IMG/VR virus record: IMGVR_UViG_3300025327_000613
Location: 1 to 21,559 of that record
Direction: 5' to 3' (one strand)
Source: a virus
DNA length: 21,559 bases
Shown here: in pieces, positions 14,299 to 19,353 of the stretch
Numbering within the stretch: the stretch's first letter is position 1
How the letters are laid out: each line of letters begins with the position of its first letter
Notes under the pieces: generated by a model
Told to the model about the DNA's origin: nothing
The model's database searches: none
What the model saw: only the letters and a program-made list of their open reading frames with translations
Made by a program: the position numbers and the translations under genes

Positions 14299-14540
14299 AG
14301 ATCTTCCCCAGCCGATACCGAGATCGATGCGGAACCTGCCTGCTCCCCATTCGCAAAGGCGAACTGATCCGGCGCCTGGAGAGTCCAGCGATCATCGAAA
14401 TCGCTGAACGCTACAACTATGACAAGCTACGAACCGAGGGCGGAGGGTACCGGCGGCTGAACTATGCCCACGCCCGATGCCCGAACGACTGCCCGGTCTG
14501 CGGGCAGGCCGAGCCGCACGTGTGCCGAGAAAGCCTATAG
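14295..14540 (+). CDS. Small Cys-rich, probable zinc-binding protein (81 aa)
   Basis: Starts at ATG 14295, overlapping the upstream TGA. The N-terminal RCGTCLLPIRKGELI is a CxxC knuckle followed by the PI-x-x-GE turn common in phage zinc-ribbon proteins. The C-terminal part has ARCPNDCPVCGQAEPHVC, giving five more Cys/His candidates. Two zinc sites are therefore plausible. Between them is a Tyr/Arg-rich stretch. Such proteins usually bind nucleic acid or host polymerase, but the target cannot be read from the sequence. Confidence 0.75.
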   Translation: MKIFPSRYRDRCGTCLLPIRKGELIRRLESPAIIEIAERYNYDKLRTEGGGYRRLNYAHARCPNDCPVCGQAEPHVCRESL

Positions 14541-14555
14541 GAACAGGAGAAGACC

Positions 14556-15266
14556 ATGAGCAACCAAACAGAGATCGTGGAGGTGGAGCCGATGGCAATC
14601 GTTAAAAGCGACCGGGTGCAGCTGGGGACGATTGAACTGGAACCAGAGGAGGTAATCGCTCGAGGTGCCAAGATCGCCAAAGCCCTGGCCCAAGTCATCA
14701 AGAAACAGAGCCTCTTCGTCAGCATCCGGGGGCGAGATCATGTCCGGGTTGAGGGATGGACGACGCTGGGCGCAATGGTCGGCATTGGCCCGCGTACCGT
14801 GAGCGTGACAGAGATCGAACCCGGGATCTTCGAGGCCAGAGTCGAACTCATTCGAATGTCGGACGGAATGATCATCGGCGGCGGGATCGCCGAGTGCGGA
14901 TCCCCGGACGAGACGAACCGGGATGGCCTGTCCGTATGGGCTGATCGGCCTCGATACGCCCGAAAATCTATGGCGATCACCCGAGCCACCGGTAAGGCAT
15001 TCCGACTCTCGCTCTCTTGGATCATGCAGCTCGCGGGGTTCGATCCCACGCCCGCCGAGGAAATCCCCCATGAGGAGGCCAGTCCTACGATCCCCAAGAA
15101 GGATCCTCTAGTACGCGAAGATTGGACATCGATGTTCTGGCAGCTCGCCAATCAATACGAGCTCGACAAAGAGCAGGCGGCGGAAGTGCTGCGCAATCAC
15201 GACAACAACTTCCACCACGCGTATGAGACCCTCAAGGCCTCGCTTGAGCCAGAGCCGCCGCAATGA
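14556..15266 (+). CDS. Conserved phage protein, candidate ssDNA-annealing/recombination protein (236 aa)
   Basis: Largest gene of the early cluster. The core, about 35-170, contains SLFVSIRGRDHVRVEGWTTL, an alternating beta region (ARVELIRMSDGMIIGGG, then AECGSP), and RPRYARKSMAITRATGKAFR followed by LSLSWIMQLAGFDPTPAEE. The A-x-TRA-x-GKA-x-R pattern recalls the TRA-GRAL helix of Erf/Rad52-like single-strand annealing proteins. The similarity is of pattern only, so the call is tentative. About 187-236 is a separate small helical domain (YELDKEQAAEVLRNHDNNFH and AYETL) that looks like a UBA-type three-helix bundle. AGGAG is found 6 nt before the ATG; the stop overlaps the next start. Confidence 0.6.
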   Translation: MSNQTEIVEVEPMAIVKSDRVQLGTIELEPEEVIARGAKIAKALAQVIKKQSLFVSIRGRDHVRVEGWTTLGAMVGIGPRTVSVTEIEPGIFEARVELIRMSDGMIIGGGIAECGSPDETNRDGLSVWADRPRYARKSMAITRATGKAFRLSLSWIMQLAGFDPTPAEEIPHEEASPTIPKKDPLVREDWTSMFWQLANQYELDKEQAAEVLRNHDNNFHHAYETLKASLEPEPPQ

Positions 15267-15367
15267 AAAGAAAATGGCCTGAGATTCTAATGTTGATCAG
15301 TGTCGGATTAGCCTTGTTGTTTGGGGGATTGGTATTGGCTTTTTCGTTCGCGGGATGGTGGCAATGA
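15263..15367 (+). CDS. Tiny single-span membrane protein (34 aa)
   Basis: A short frame bounded on both sides by ATGA overlaps: its ATG lies in the upstream stop, and its stop contains the next ATG. It codes MKRKWPEILMLISVGLALLF then GGLVLAFSFAGWWQ: a positively charged N-terminus, a hydrophobic stretch of about 24 residues and an aromatic end, a clear transmembrane helix with N-in orientation by the positive-inside rule. The double overlap makes it a credible gene despite its size. The role is unknown; small single-span phage proteins can act in superinfection exclusion, lysis timing or membrane takeover. Confidence 0.7.
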   Translation: MKRKWPEILMLISVGLALLFGGLVLAFSFAGWWQ

Positions 15368-15627
15368 CTACGCCAATCCTCAAAGTCATCCACGCGAAAG
15401 AGATCCTGGCCGACCCATTCCGGGACCAGAAGGAACTGACGCCCCGCGAGCGAGAGATCGCCCAGCTCGCGGCTCGGGGCTGGAGCATCACCGAGATCGG
15501 GCAGGAGCTGGAGATCGTGCCGCATACGGTGGCCGTGTTTCTGAACCGCATCCGGCTGAAGATCGGAATCAACCGGCACGGCCTGACGCGGCAGATGATC
15601 GAACGATTGGACCGCGCGCTTGAGTAG
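15364..15627 (+). CDS. LuxR/GerE-type HTH transcriptional regulator (87 aa)
   Basis: Consists almost only of a LuxR_C-like DNA-binding domain. KELTPREREIAQLAARGWSI (about 23-42) opens with the TPRE-x-E-x-x-LAA signature. TEIGQELEIVPHTVAVFLNR supplies the helix-turn-helix, and IRLKIGINRHGLTRQMI ends the domain, with K-x-G where classical members have KLG. No receiver or ligand domain precedes it, so DNA binding is probably not signal-controlled. I chose ATG 15364 (ATGA overlap) over an in-frame ATG three codons earlier. The following 135 bases are non-coding, so this gene may close the first part of the operon. Confidence 0.88.
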   Translation: MTTPILKVIHAKEILADPFRDQKELTPREREIAQLAARGWSITEIGQELEIVPHTVAVFLNRIRLKIGINRHGLTRQMIERLDRALE

Positions 15628-15762
15628 CTATGCTATGATGTCCTCGGCATCGGGTCCCTTAGCGGCCCATGTCCACAAGTCGGTACGTCCCGCCCCTGGC
15701 CCCTCGAAGTCGGAAGCTCCGAATAGGCTCGGGGCGGGTCGCGTCTTAGGGAGCCAACTCTC
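15607..15762 (+). promoter_or_regulatory. Non-coding intergenic element: promoter-like site plus nested stem-loops
   Basis: From 15628 to 15762 no gene is visible. A promoter-like site has an extended -10 TGC-TATGAT (hexamer 15634-15639); upstream TTGGAC at 15607-15612 fits better with an alternative -10 TATGCT at 15629-15634 (16 nt). Downstream, helices nest: TCCCT (15655-15659) with AGGGA (15748-15752), CCCGCCCC (15689-15696) with GGGGCGGG (15731-15738), and a small CGGA/TCCG hairpin at 15711-15721. The SD GGGAG of the next gene (15749-15753) lies in the outer helix, so the structure could control its translation. Confidence 0.5.
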
Positions 15763-15912
15763 ATGCTGTTAATCTCAATGACCATGATCCTGATAGCCCT
15801 GGACAGTGGGGTGAGATTCAGTAGCAGTCCTCTTTGGCTCGTGTGGATTGTCTGCTTCCAAATGGGAGCGCTCATCGACATCGGATTGATTCGAAAGTTC
15901 TGGCGCAAATGA
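15763..15912 (+). CDS. Small membrane protein, two predicted spans (49 aa)
   Basis: Short frame with GGGAG 9 nt upstream and an ATGA overlap with the next gene. The N-terminal MLLISMTMILIALDSG and the central SPLWLVWIVCFQMGALIDIG are hydrophobic enough for two membrane helices. The C-terminus is basic (LIRKFWRK), so both ends may face the cytoplasm or the first segment may be a re-entrant helix. It is preceded by the structured intergenic element whose outer helix covers its SD. Function not recognised. Confidence 0.65.
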   Translation: MLLISMTMILIALDSGVRFSSSPLWLVWIVCFQMGALIDIGLIRKFWRK

Positions 15913-16253
15913 CTGAGTTCACCTACACCAGTCTGGTCGGCTATAGAGAGCACATGCTATCTGGCAAAATGACCAGCCAGCGCAACCGGATCTTGACCTG
16001 CCTGTTTGAGTCCGCGGTCCCGCTCTGCCGGCGCCAGATCGCGAAGCTCACGAACATTGAGATCAATGCAGTCTGCGGGCGAGTGAATGCAATGCTGCCA
16101 GACGAAGAGCAAGATAAGCCCGGTCTGATCCACAAAGTCTACGAAGCGATTGATCCGATCACCGGGAAGCTCGTTGAGTTCTTAGAGCCGACCTGGCCGC
16201 AGCCGATACAGAAGTCCTTTGAGAACTTTCTAGCCCAAGAGGAGGGCCAATGA
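15909..16253 (+). CDS. Winged-helix-like DNA-binding protein (114 aa)
   Basis: The ATG at 15909 overlaps the previous stop (ATGA); a longer frame from 15834 would run across the small membrane gene and is rejected. Residues about 20-90 look like a winged helix: SQRNRILTCLFESAVPLCRR (helix 1 and 2), QIAKLTNIEINAVCGRVNAM (recognition helix), and a wing with LIHKVYEAIDPITGKLVEFL, where the ITGK hairpin is typical. This fold in phages is usually a small replication or transcription accessory protein. The C-terminus (QKSFENFLAQEEGQ) is polar, and its coding DNA recurs almost exactly before the gene at 16688. The stop overlaps the next ATG. Confidence 0.65.
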   Translation: MTEFTYTSLVGYREHMLSGKMTSQRNRILTCLFESAVPLCRRQIAKLTNIEINAVCGRVNAMLPDEEQDKPGLIHKVYEAIDPITGKLVEFLEPTWPQPIQKSFENFLAQEEGQ

Positions 16254-16438
16254 CTATCTATCGAGTAAAGATGGCGAATACTGAGTTGAGCGGTGAACGA
16301 AGAGAATACATCGTGCAGGCGAAGAATTTTGGCGCTGCCGAGGCCAAGGCTCTCAAACAGATGGGCAAGGATATGGCTGGCGAGCGCGGCAAGAACTATG
16401 CCTATGAGGCTGAGTTGCTTGGCCCGCTCGTGAAATAG
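16250..16438 (+). CDS. Hypothetical small protein (62 aa)
   Basis: Starts in an ATGA overlap with the winged-helix gene. The N-terminal strand (TIYRVKMANTELSGERREYI) is followed by a helix (AAEAKALKQMGKDMAGE) and a short C-terminal strand (NYAYEAELLGPLVK), giving a small alpha/beta protein. The layout resembles small phage proteins with a beta-hairpin and one helix, but I recognise no family. Confidence 0.65.
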   Translation: MTIYRVKMANTELSGERREYIVQAKNFGAAEAKALKQMGKDMAGERGKNYAYEAELLGPLVK

Positions 16439-16450
16439 GCTAGGTATCTT

Positions 16451-16675
16451 ATGCCATACAACCAGGCCGGTCTGCATGTCAAAAACAGGAACCGCGTCGC
16501 TGTCGGAGATGATGGTCTCAACCTTCATCCGATCAACATCAGCCCCGATTGCTGGTACTACGAACAAAGAGGCGGCATCGCCGTTTATTGGGAAGGTCAC
16601 GGGCTAATTGCTGTCATTCCTTGGCGTAATCTTCGGGCCAGCCTCAAACGGAAGGCGGAAGCAGAAGTCCTTTGA
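16451..16675 (+). CDS. Hypothetical small protein (74 aa)
   Basis: Probable gene without a recognised family. The central WYYEQRGGIAVYWEGHGLIA, followed by VIPWRNLRASLKRK, is a beta-meander followed by a basic helix. Similar W-Y-x-E...G-I-x-V...IPW-x-x-x-R-x-SL arrangements occur in small phage proteins. The SD is poor (AGG near 16442). It does not overlap its neighbours, unlike most of the operon. Its last codons coincide with a 24-bp sequence that also encodes the end of the winged-helix protein in another frame, so its tail may have been altered by a past duplication or deletion. Confidence 0.6.
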   Translation: MPYNQAGLHVKNRNRVAVGDDGLNLHPINISPDCWYYEQRGGIAVYWEGHGLIAVIPWRNLRASLKRKAEAEVL

Positions 16676-16687
16676 GGAGTTTCTACG

Positions 16688-16912
16688 ATGAGTGACCCTT
16701 GGCAAAGTATCAGGCACACGCTATCAGTCATGCCCGCGCAATCCCTGATTCCCGATCCGATCATGGGATTTCTGGTGGCGGAAGGCAAGAGACTTCTGGC
16801 CGACGCCGATGCGCTCCTGGCTGTAATCCGCAAGCATGACGTCGCTGTAGAGAATGGACATTATTGCGATCGCCTAGTGAATGAACTGCCGGACCATCTC
16901 CGCCCAAGATGA
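16688..16912 (+). CDS. Hypothetical small helical protein (74 aa)
   Basis: GAGGAG lies 8 nt upstream of the ATG. The protein is mostly helical (VAEGKRLLADADALLAVIRK) with a C-terminal HYCDRLVNELPDHLRPR. The single Cys and two or three His do not make an obvious metal site. No family recognised. It stands between two unlinked small genes, with 18 bases to the next start. Confidence 0.6.
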   Translation: MSDPWQSIRHTLSVMPAQSLIPDPIMGFLVAEGKRLLADADALLAVIRKHDVAVENGHYCDRLVNELPDHLRPR

Positions 16913-16930
16913 ACGAGTGGGAGGAAACCA

Positions 16931-17167
16931 ATGCCTAGCGAGCCGCGTGATCTTGTGCCTGAAATCCCGATTCCCATCGGCCTCTATTCCGTCCTGTCCG
17001 TAACTGACCTGCGGATCAAGAGGGCCCGCAATCCCTGGCGGACCGTGAGGGCGATGGCCTGGGACCCAAGCGATGATGACTTCAAGCAGTTCGTGAAGAA
17101 CTTTTCAGAGGGGATGCTCCAGATGTTGGCTGGCCGAAAACAATCGAACGAAAGGAGAGCGAAATGA
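16931..17167 (+). CDS. Hypothetical small protein (78 aa)
   Basis: Strong SD (GGGAGG, 6 nt before the ATG). A Pro-rich N-terminus (PSEPRDLVPEIPIPIGL) precedes a short beta region (YSVLSVTDLRIKRAR) and an amphipathic helix (DDFKQFVKNFSEGMLQMLAG) with a basic tail. No known family recognised. The stop overlaps the next start (ATGA). Confidence 0.65.
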   Translation: MPSEPRDLVPEIPIPIGLYSVLSVTDLRIKRARNPWRTVRAMAWDPSDDDFKQFVKNFSEGMLQMLAGRKQSNERRAK

Positions 17168-17358
17168 GAAAGAACAAATTGCAGCGAAGGATTGAGGAAC
17201 TAGAACAAGAGAGAGCACTACTCACACAGGCATTGGCCGCGTATCCGCACGATTTCAGGGCAACCAGTTGGTTCCCCGCGCAGAATAATTGGTTCTGGGA
17301 CTACGCGGCCCCCATCCTTGGCGTGCAACCGCTGAAGTCTTCCCACTACTGGCGCTAG
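17164..17358 (+). CDS. Hypothetical coiled-coil protein (64 aa)
   Basis: Starts in an ATGA overlap. Residues 1-25 are a basic/acidic heptad-like helix (KLQRRIEELEQERALLTQAL), followed by an aromatic C-terminal half rich in Trp and Phe (SWFPAQNNWFWDYAAPIL). It is the last gene before a new promoter at about 17360, so it probably ends the polycistronic run that starts at 15.76 kb. Function unknown. Confidence 0.6.
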   Translation: MRKNKLQRRIEELEQERALLTQALAAYPHDFRATSWFPAQNNWFWDYAAPILGVQPLKSSHYWR

Positions 17359-17359
17359 C

Positions 17360-17387
17360 TTGGCGTGTGGGAAAAGTGTAGTATGAT
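17360..17387 (+). promoter_or_regulatory. Promoter of the HTH-GIY-YIG gene
   Basis: TTGGCG (17360-17365), 16-nt spacer, and TATGAT (17382-17387). The hexamer ends 6 nt before the GTG at 17394, so the transcript would begin at the start codon and at the first base of a 13-bp inverted repeat. No SD sequence is present in front of that GTG. Confidence 0.6.
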
Positions 17388-17392
17388 GGGAC

Positions 17393-17525
17393 TGTGGGCA
17401 AGAGAAAGCGCGCAAGCCGCGCGTTCATTGATGCACACCGAGAGGGTGTGGCTGCGGAGACTTACCAAAGTCTCTTGCCCACAACCGCAGCTCACTCCCT
17501 CAGTGTGCATCAGTCGTTTAACGCG
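17393..17525 (+). other. Dense inverted-repeat / pseudoknot element overlapping the start of the GIY-YIG gene
   Basis: Exact pairings seen: TGTGGGCAAGAGA (17393-17405) with TCTCTTGCCCACA (17471-17483), 13 bp; TGATGCACAC (17429-17438) with GTGTGCATCA (17503-17512), 10 bp; CTGCGG (17452-17457) with CCGCAG (17485-17490); GAGACTT (17457-17463) with AAGTCTC (17468-17474), a 4-base loop hairpin; CGCGTT (17420-17425) with AACGCG (17520-17525); and a local CGCGC/GCGCG hairpin at 17409-17423. The 13-bp pair crosses the nested set, giving a pseudoknot, and its last four bases compete with the GAGACTT hairpin. It begins at the predicted transcription start. It could be RNA structure or paired protein-binding sites in DNA. 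Confidence 0.65.
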
Positions 17526-17879
17526 GGCGCGACATTCCAAGAGATTGCGGAATCATTTCAGATCAGCAGACAACGAGTACACCAGATACTCGGCCGTAAG
17601 CCGAAAGCAGGAATTCTCTATGTCATCCGTAATCCAGAAAACAGAAGATACAAAATTGGTGTCACAGCCAATTGGGAAAGCCGCTTTCAAACGCTTAAAT
17701 CAGAGCTGGGAATTGATCCAGAACTAATCGCTCAATATGATTCCGATGACATTTTCCGTGATGAAATCAAAGTCCACCAAGCACTCGGGGATCGGAACAT
17801 TCAAGGGGAATGGTTCGATCTCAAGACACTGGATTTTCGATTCATCTATTGGTTTTTCGAACTTAACAGACACCTTTAG
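17394..17879 (+). CDS. HTH + GIY-YIG (T5orf172/Mug113-like) nuclease-family protein (161 aa)
   Basis: Predicted DNA-binding nuclease-fold protein. About 36-67 is a helix-turn-helix (GATFQEIAESFQISRQRVHQIL). About 72-150 is a GIY-YIG superfamily domain of the T5orf172 kind: ILYVIRNPENRRYKIGVTAN (the two strand motifs, with YVI and KIG), then ESRFQTLKSELG and a C-terminal EIKVHQALGDRNIQGEWFDL that supplies the conserved His, Gly-Glu-Trp-Phe. Related proteins include phage homing-type and stress-associated enzymes, so activity is likely but not certain. The GTG start lacks an SD and lies 6 nt after a -10, so it may be leaderless. Its first about 40 codons double as the inverted-repeat element, and a structured non-coding region follows. 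A later start cannot be excluded. Confidence 0.82.
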   Translation: MGKRKRASRAFIDAHREGVAAETYQSLLPTTAAHSLSVHQSFNAGATFQEIAESFQISRQRVHQILGRKPKAGILYVIRNPENRRYKIGVTANWESRFQTLKSELGIDPELIAQYDSDDIFRDEIKVHQALGDRNIQGEWFDLKTLDFRFIYWFFELNRHL

Positions 17880-18353
17880 AGGTGGCAGCGATGCCGCCTC
17901 GCCAGCGGTGTCGCTGTTTCAAAGTAGTGAACGACTCGAAACTGCGCTTGGTCAGCGTGTTATGAACGTGGCGAAAAGAATGGGCGGCGGCGTGGAAAGC
18001 AGACACGCACACATCAGCGGTCTGGCAGGCCAACGATGTGGTCTATAGCGGCTACAAAACGGAGGACCAGTCGGCCAGGTCAAACCCGTAATGCGCCAAG
18101 CAATCCGGGTGCCGAAAGACCGACAGAGCCGGAGTAGCGCCCGGCCCGCCCATTCATCAAAGCACCCGACAACCCCAGAGTCCACAAGGAGCGGGATAGT
18201 GGGAGCGACCGGCAACACATCAGCGACACGCCCCAAGTCGGAGAGAAGAGGCCAGCGAGGTCGGATAGGGCATCCGGGACCGCTTGAGCGAAGCCTCGTG
18301 GCTCCGATAGGTGAAGATAGTCGCGCCTGCGGGCCAAGAAAAGGAAAAGGAAA
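17880..18353 (+). ncRNA. Candidate large structured non-coding RNA
   Basis: About 475 bases with no convincing protein gene; the open frames across it on both strands have arbitrary, low-complexity content. An extended -10 TGT-TATGAA (hexamer 17961-17966) could start a transcript near 17973. Helices nest cleanly: CACATC/GATGTG (18010-18015/18035-18040) enclosing GGTCT/AGGCC with a 3-base loop; GGTC/GACC (18078-18081/18118-18121) enclosing ACCCG/CGGGT; GCCGG/CCGGC (18128-18132/18141-18145); and TCGGAG/CTCCGA (18238-18243/18302-18307) enclosing GAGGC/GCCTC (18248-18252/18293-18297) and GGTCGGAT/ATCC-GG-GACC (18259-18281). GGCGTG (17989-17994) can pair with CACGCC (18227-18232) as a long-range closing helix. 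No known RNA class was identified. Confidence 0.6.
17886..17916 (+). terminator. Strong hairpin after the GIY-YIG gene, possible terminator
   Basis: CAGCGATGCCGC (17886-17897) pairs with GCGGTGTCGCTG (17905-17916): 12 bp including two G-U pairs, with a 7-nt loop, starting 6 bases after the stop codon. It is followed by only TTTC, so intrinsic termination would be weak. It may instead be the first helix of the large RNA-like region downstream or protect the mRNA 3' end. Confidence 0.5.
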
Positions 18354-18575
18354 ATGATGAAGACGGCAAAGGAAATCCATGAAGCACTCGACGGGATCCG
18401 CGACAACACGAATCCGGGATTGCTTGTTACGGCAATTCCAGCTACAGCAATTCCAGACAACAACCCACTCAGCCCGATCGCTACGATTCTCGCGGTCTTG
18501 ACGGCAATCAGCCTAATACAGGCCCGAACTTTGGCGTTGATGCTTGAGAAGATCGAAGAGGCCAACGCGAAGTAA
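18354..18575 (+). CDS. Small membrane-associated protein (73 aa)
   Basis: A purine-rich AAGGAAAAGGAAA leads directly into ATGATG (second ATG at 18357 also possible). An N-terminal amphipathic helix (KTAKEIHEALDGIRDNTNPG) is followed by VTAIPATAIP and then a hydrophobic helix (NPLSPIATILAVLTAISLIQ) ending in a charged tail (LMLEKIEEANAK). One membrane span is likely. It lies directly after the RNA-like region, whose transcript probably runs into it. Function unrecognised. Confidence 0.65.
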   Translation: MMKTAKEIHEALDGIRDNTNPGLLVTAIPATAIPDNNPLSPIATILAVLTAISLIQARTLALMLEKIEEANAK

Positions 18576-18606
18576 CTCGGATGAGACCGCAGGGAGGTAG
18601 GACGGC

Positions 18607-18930
18607 ATGAGCGAGAACAAACTCAGCGAGGATCTGCTTTTGGACGCCGATGCCTTTGATGGTCAATCCTTCATGATGACCGCTGGCGAGATGCGGACAT
18701 ATTCTGAACGGGCCACCGTCCTCGAATCCGAACTCGCCCTGCTCCGAAAGGCGGTGCGGCAGCTGGGCATTGAACGCCCACGCCTTGCTGCGCTTGTCGT
18801 GGCACTCGACAGCGAGACAATTCTTGATGTGCTATCCGAGGATGCGCAGGCAGCGTTTCGGCTGGCAATTGGCACCGCAGAACCCGACCCCGACGTACTG
18901 GATCTCATCAAGGAATCCGAATCTAAGTGA
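18607..18930 (+). CDS. Hypothetical acidic helical protein (107 aa)
   Basis: GGGAGG lies 9 nt before the ATG. The protein is acidic and largely helical, with a heptad-like stretch (SERATVLESELALLRKAVRQ) and a C-terminal SEDAQAAFRLAIGTAEPDPD. It looks soluble. No motif points to a function. The stop overlaps the GTG of the zinc-ribbon gene (GTGA). Confidence 0.7.
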   Translation: MSENKLSEDLLLDADAFDGQSFMMTAGEMRTYSERATVLESELALLRKAVRQLGIERPRLAALVVALDSETILDVLSEDAQAAFRLAIGTAEPDPDVLDLIKESESK

Positions 18931-19148
18931 TCCCGCCTATCGCCGCCCAGAAGTGCAAAGCCTGCGCCGCGCCGATCTTCTTTGTTAAGACGGCCGCGAG
19001 CGGAAAGTTCATGCCGCTCGACATTAAACCCGAGCGTCGCATCTGGCTGGACAAGGCCGGGAAAGCGCATTCGGTGTCGGTGTACGTTCCCCATCACAGC
19101 AGTTGTCCCAAGGCGGATCAATTCCGAAAGGAGAAACAGCAGCAATGA
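18927..19148 (+). CDS. Zinc-ribbon-like phage protein (73 aa)
   Basis: GTG start in a GTGA overlap. KCKACAAPIFFVKTAASGKF with MPLDIKPE is the characteristic front of a widespread family of small phage zinc-finger proteins (CxxC, then API-x-F, then K-x-MPLD). The second metal half is HHSSCPKADQFRK near the C-terminus (His and Cys ligands). These proteins are common in early or middle gene clusters, but their targets are generally unknown. The next gene starts in its stop codon. Confidence 0.8.
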   Translation: MIPPIAAQKCKACAAPIFFVKTAASGKFMPLDIKPERRIWLDKAGKAHSVSVYVPHHSSCPKADQFRKEKQQQ

Positions 19149-19336
19149 CTTACATCTGGGTCGCAGGAAAGAACCGGCAACGCATGCACATCCAGCAATA
19201 CCGACGAGATGGAACTCCGCTATCGGCCGCTCTCTGTGGAATTAAACATCCGTTTGATCGCAGCATCAACGCGCCGTGGTCTCTGGGGAAAGGCGTATGT
19301 AAGCATTGCCTGTCTCTGGCTCAGGCTGAGGGATGA
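19145..19336 (+). CDS. Small protein with a CxxC motif (63 aa)
   Basis: Starts at ATG 19145 (ATGA overlap); a frame from 19103 would overlap the zinc-ribbon gene and is not preferred. It begins TYIWVAGKNRQRMHIQQYRR, then has GTPLSAALCGI and a C-terminal GKGVCKHCLSLAQ. The single Cys plus CxxC and His residues could form one zinc site. The pattern of a lone Cys after a beta hairpin and a C-terminal CxxC recurs in small phage proteins whose sequence starts with a target-like tag of H/R-rich strands. Confidence 0.7.
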   Translation: MTYIWVAGKNRQRMHIQQYRRDGTPLSAALCGIKHPFDRSINAPWSLGKGVCKHCLSLAQAEG

Positions 19337-19353
19337 AACCGAAGGAGGGAGAC

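Noticed and set aside
17393-17512. HDV-like self-cleaving ribozyme
   Set aside because: The crossing order of helices is similar, with the 13-bp strand right after the inner hairpin. However, there is no P4 hairpin or J4/2 with the catalytic C, and the first helix is too long.
18080-18121. tRNA gene
   Set aside because: GGTCAAACCCG looks a little like a T-loop, but no acceptor stem, anticodon arm or CCA-side pairing can be drawn. No tRNA was found elsewhere in the window.
18278-18322. RNase P RNA-like wording (GCTTGAG ... GGTGAAGATAG)
   Set aside because: The GAGGAAAGTCC and ACAGAA-CCGGCTTA cores of RNase P RNA are absent, so the similarity is probably accidental.
18084-18323. Group I intron core (GCAATCCGGGTGCC and GGTGAAGATAGTC resemble P and S elements)
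   Set aside because: No GACTA-type R element lies between them to form P7, no Q element was found, and no gene is visibly interrupted.
17952-18565. Long open frames on both strands across the gap (about 88-161 codons)
   Set aside because: They lack SD sites, have arbitrary Arg/Pro/Ser- or Leu-rich content and overlap each other and the real gene at 18354. Nested pairing explains the region better than coding.
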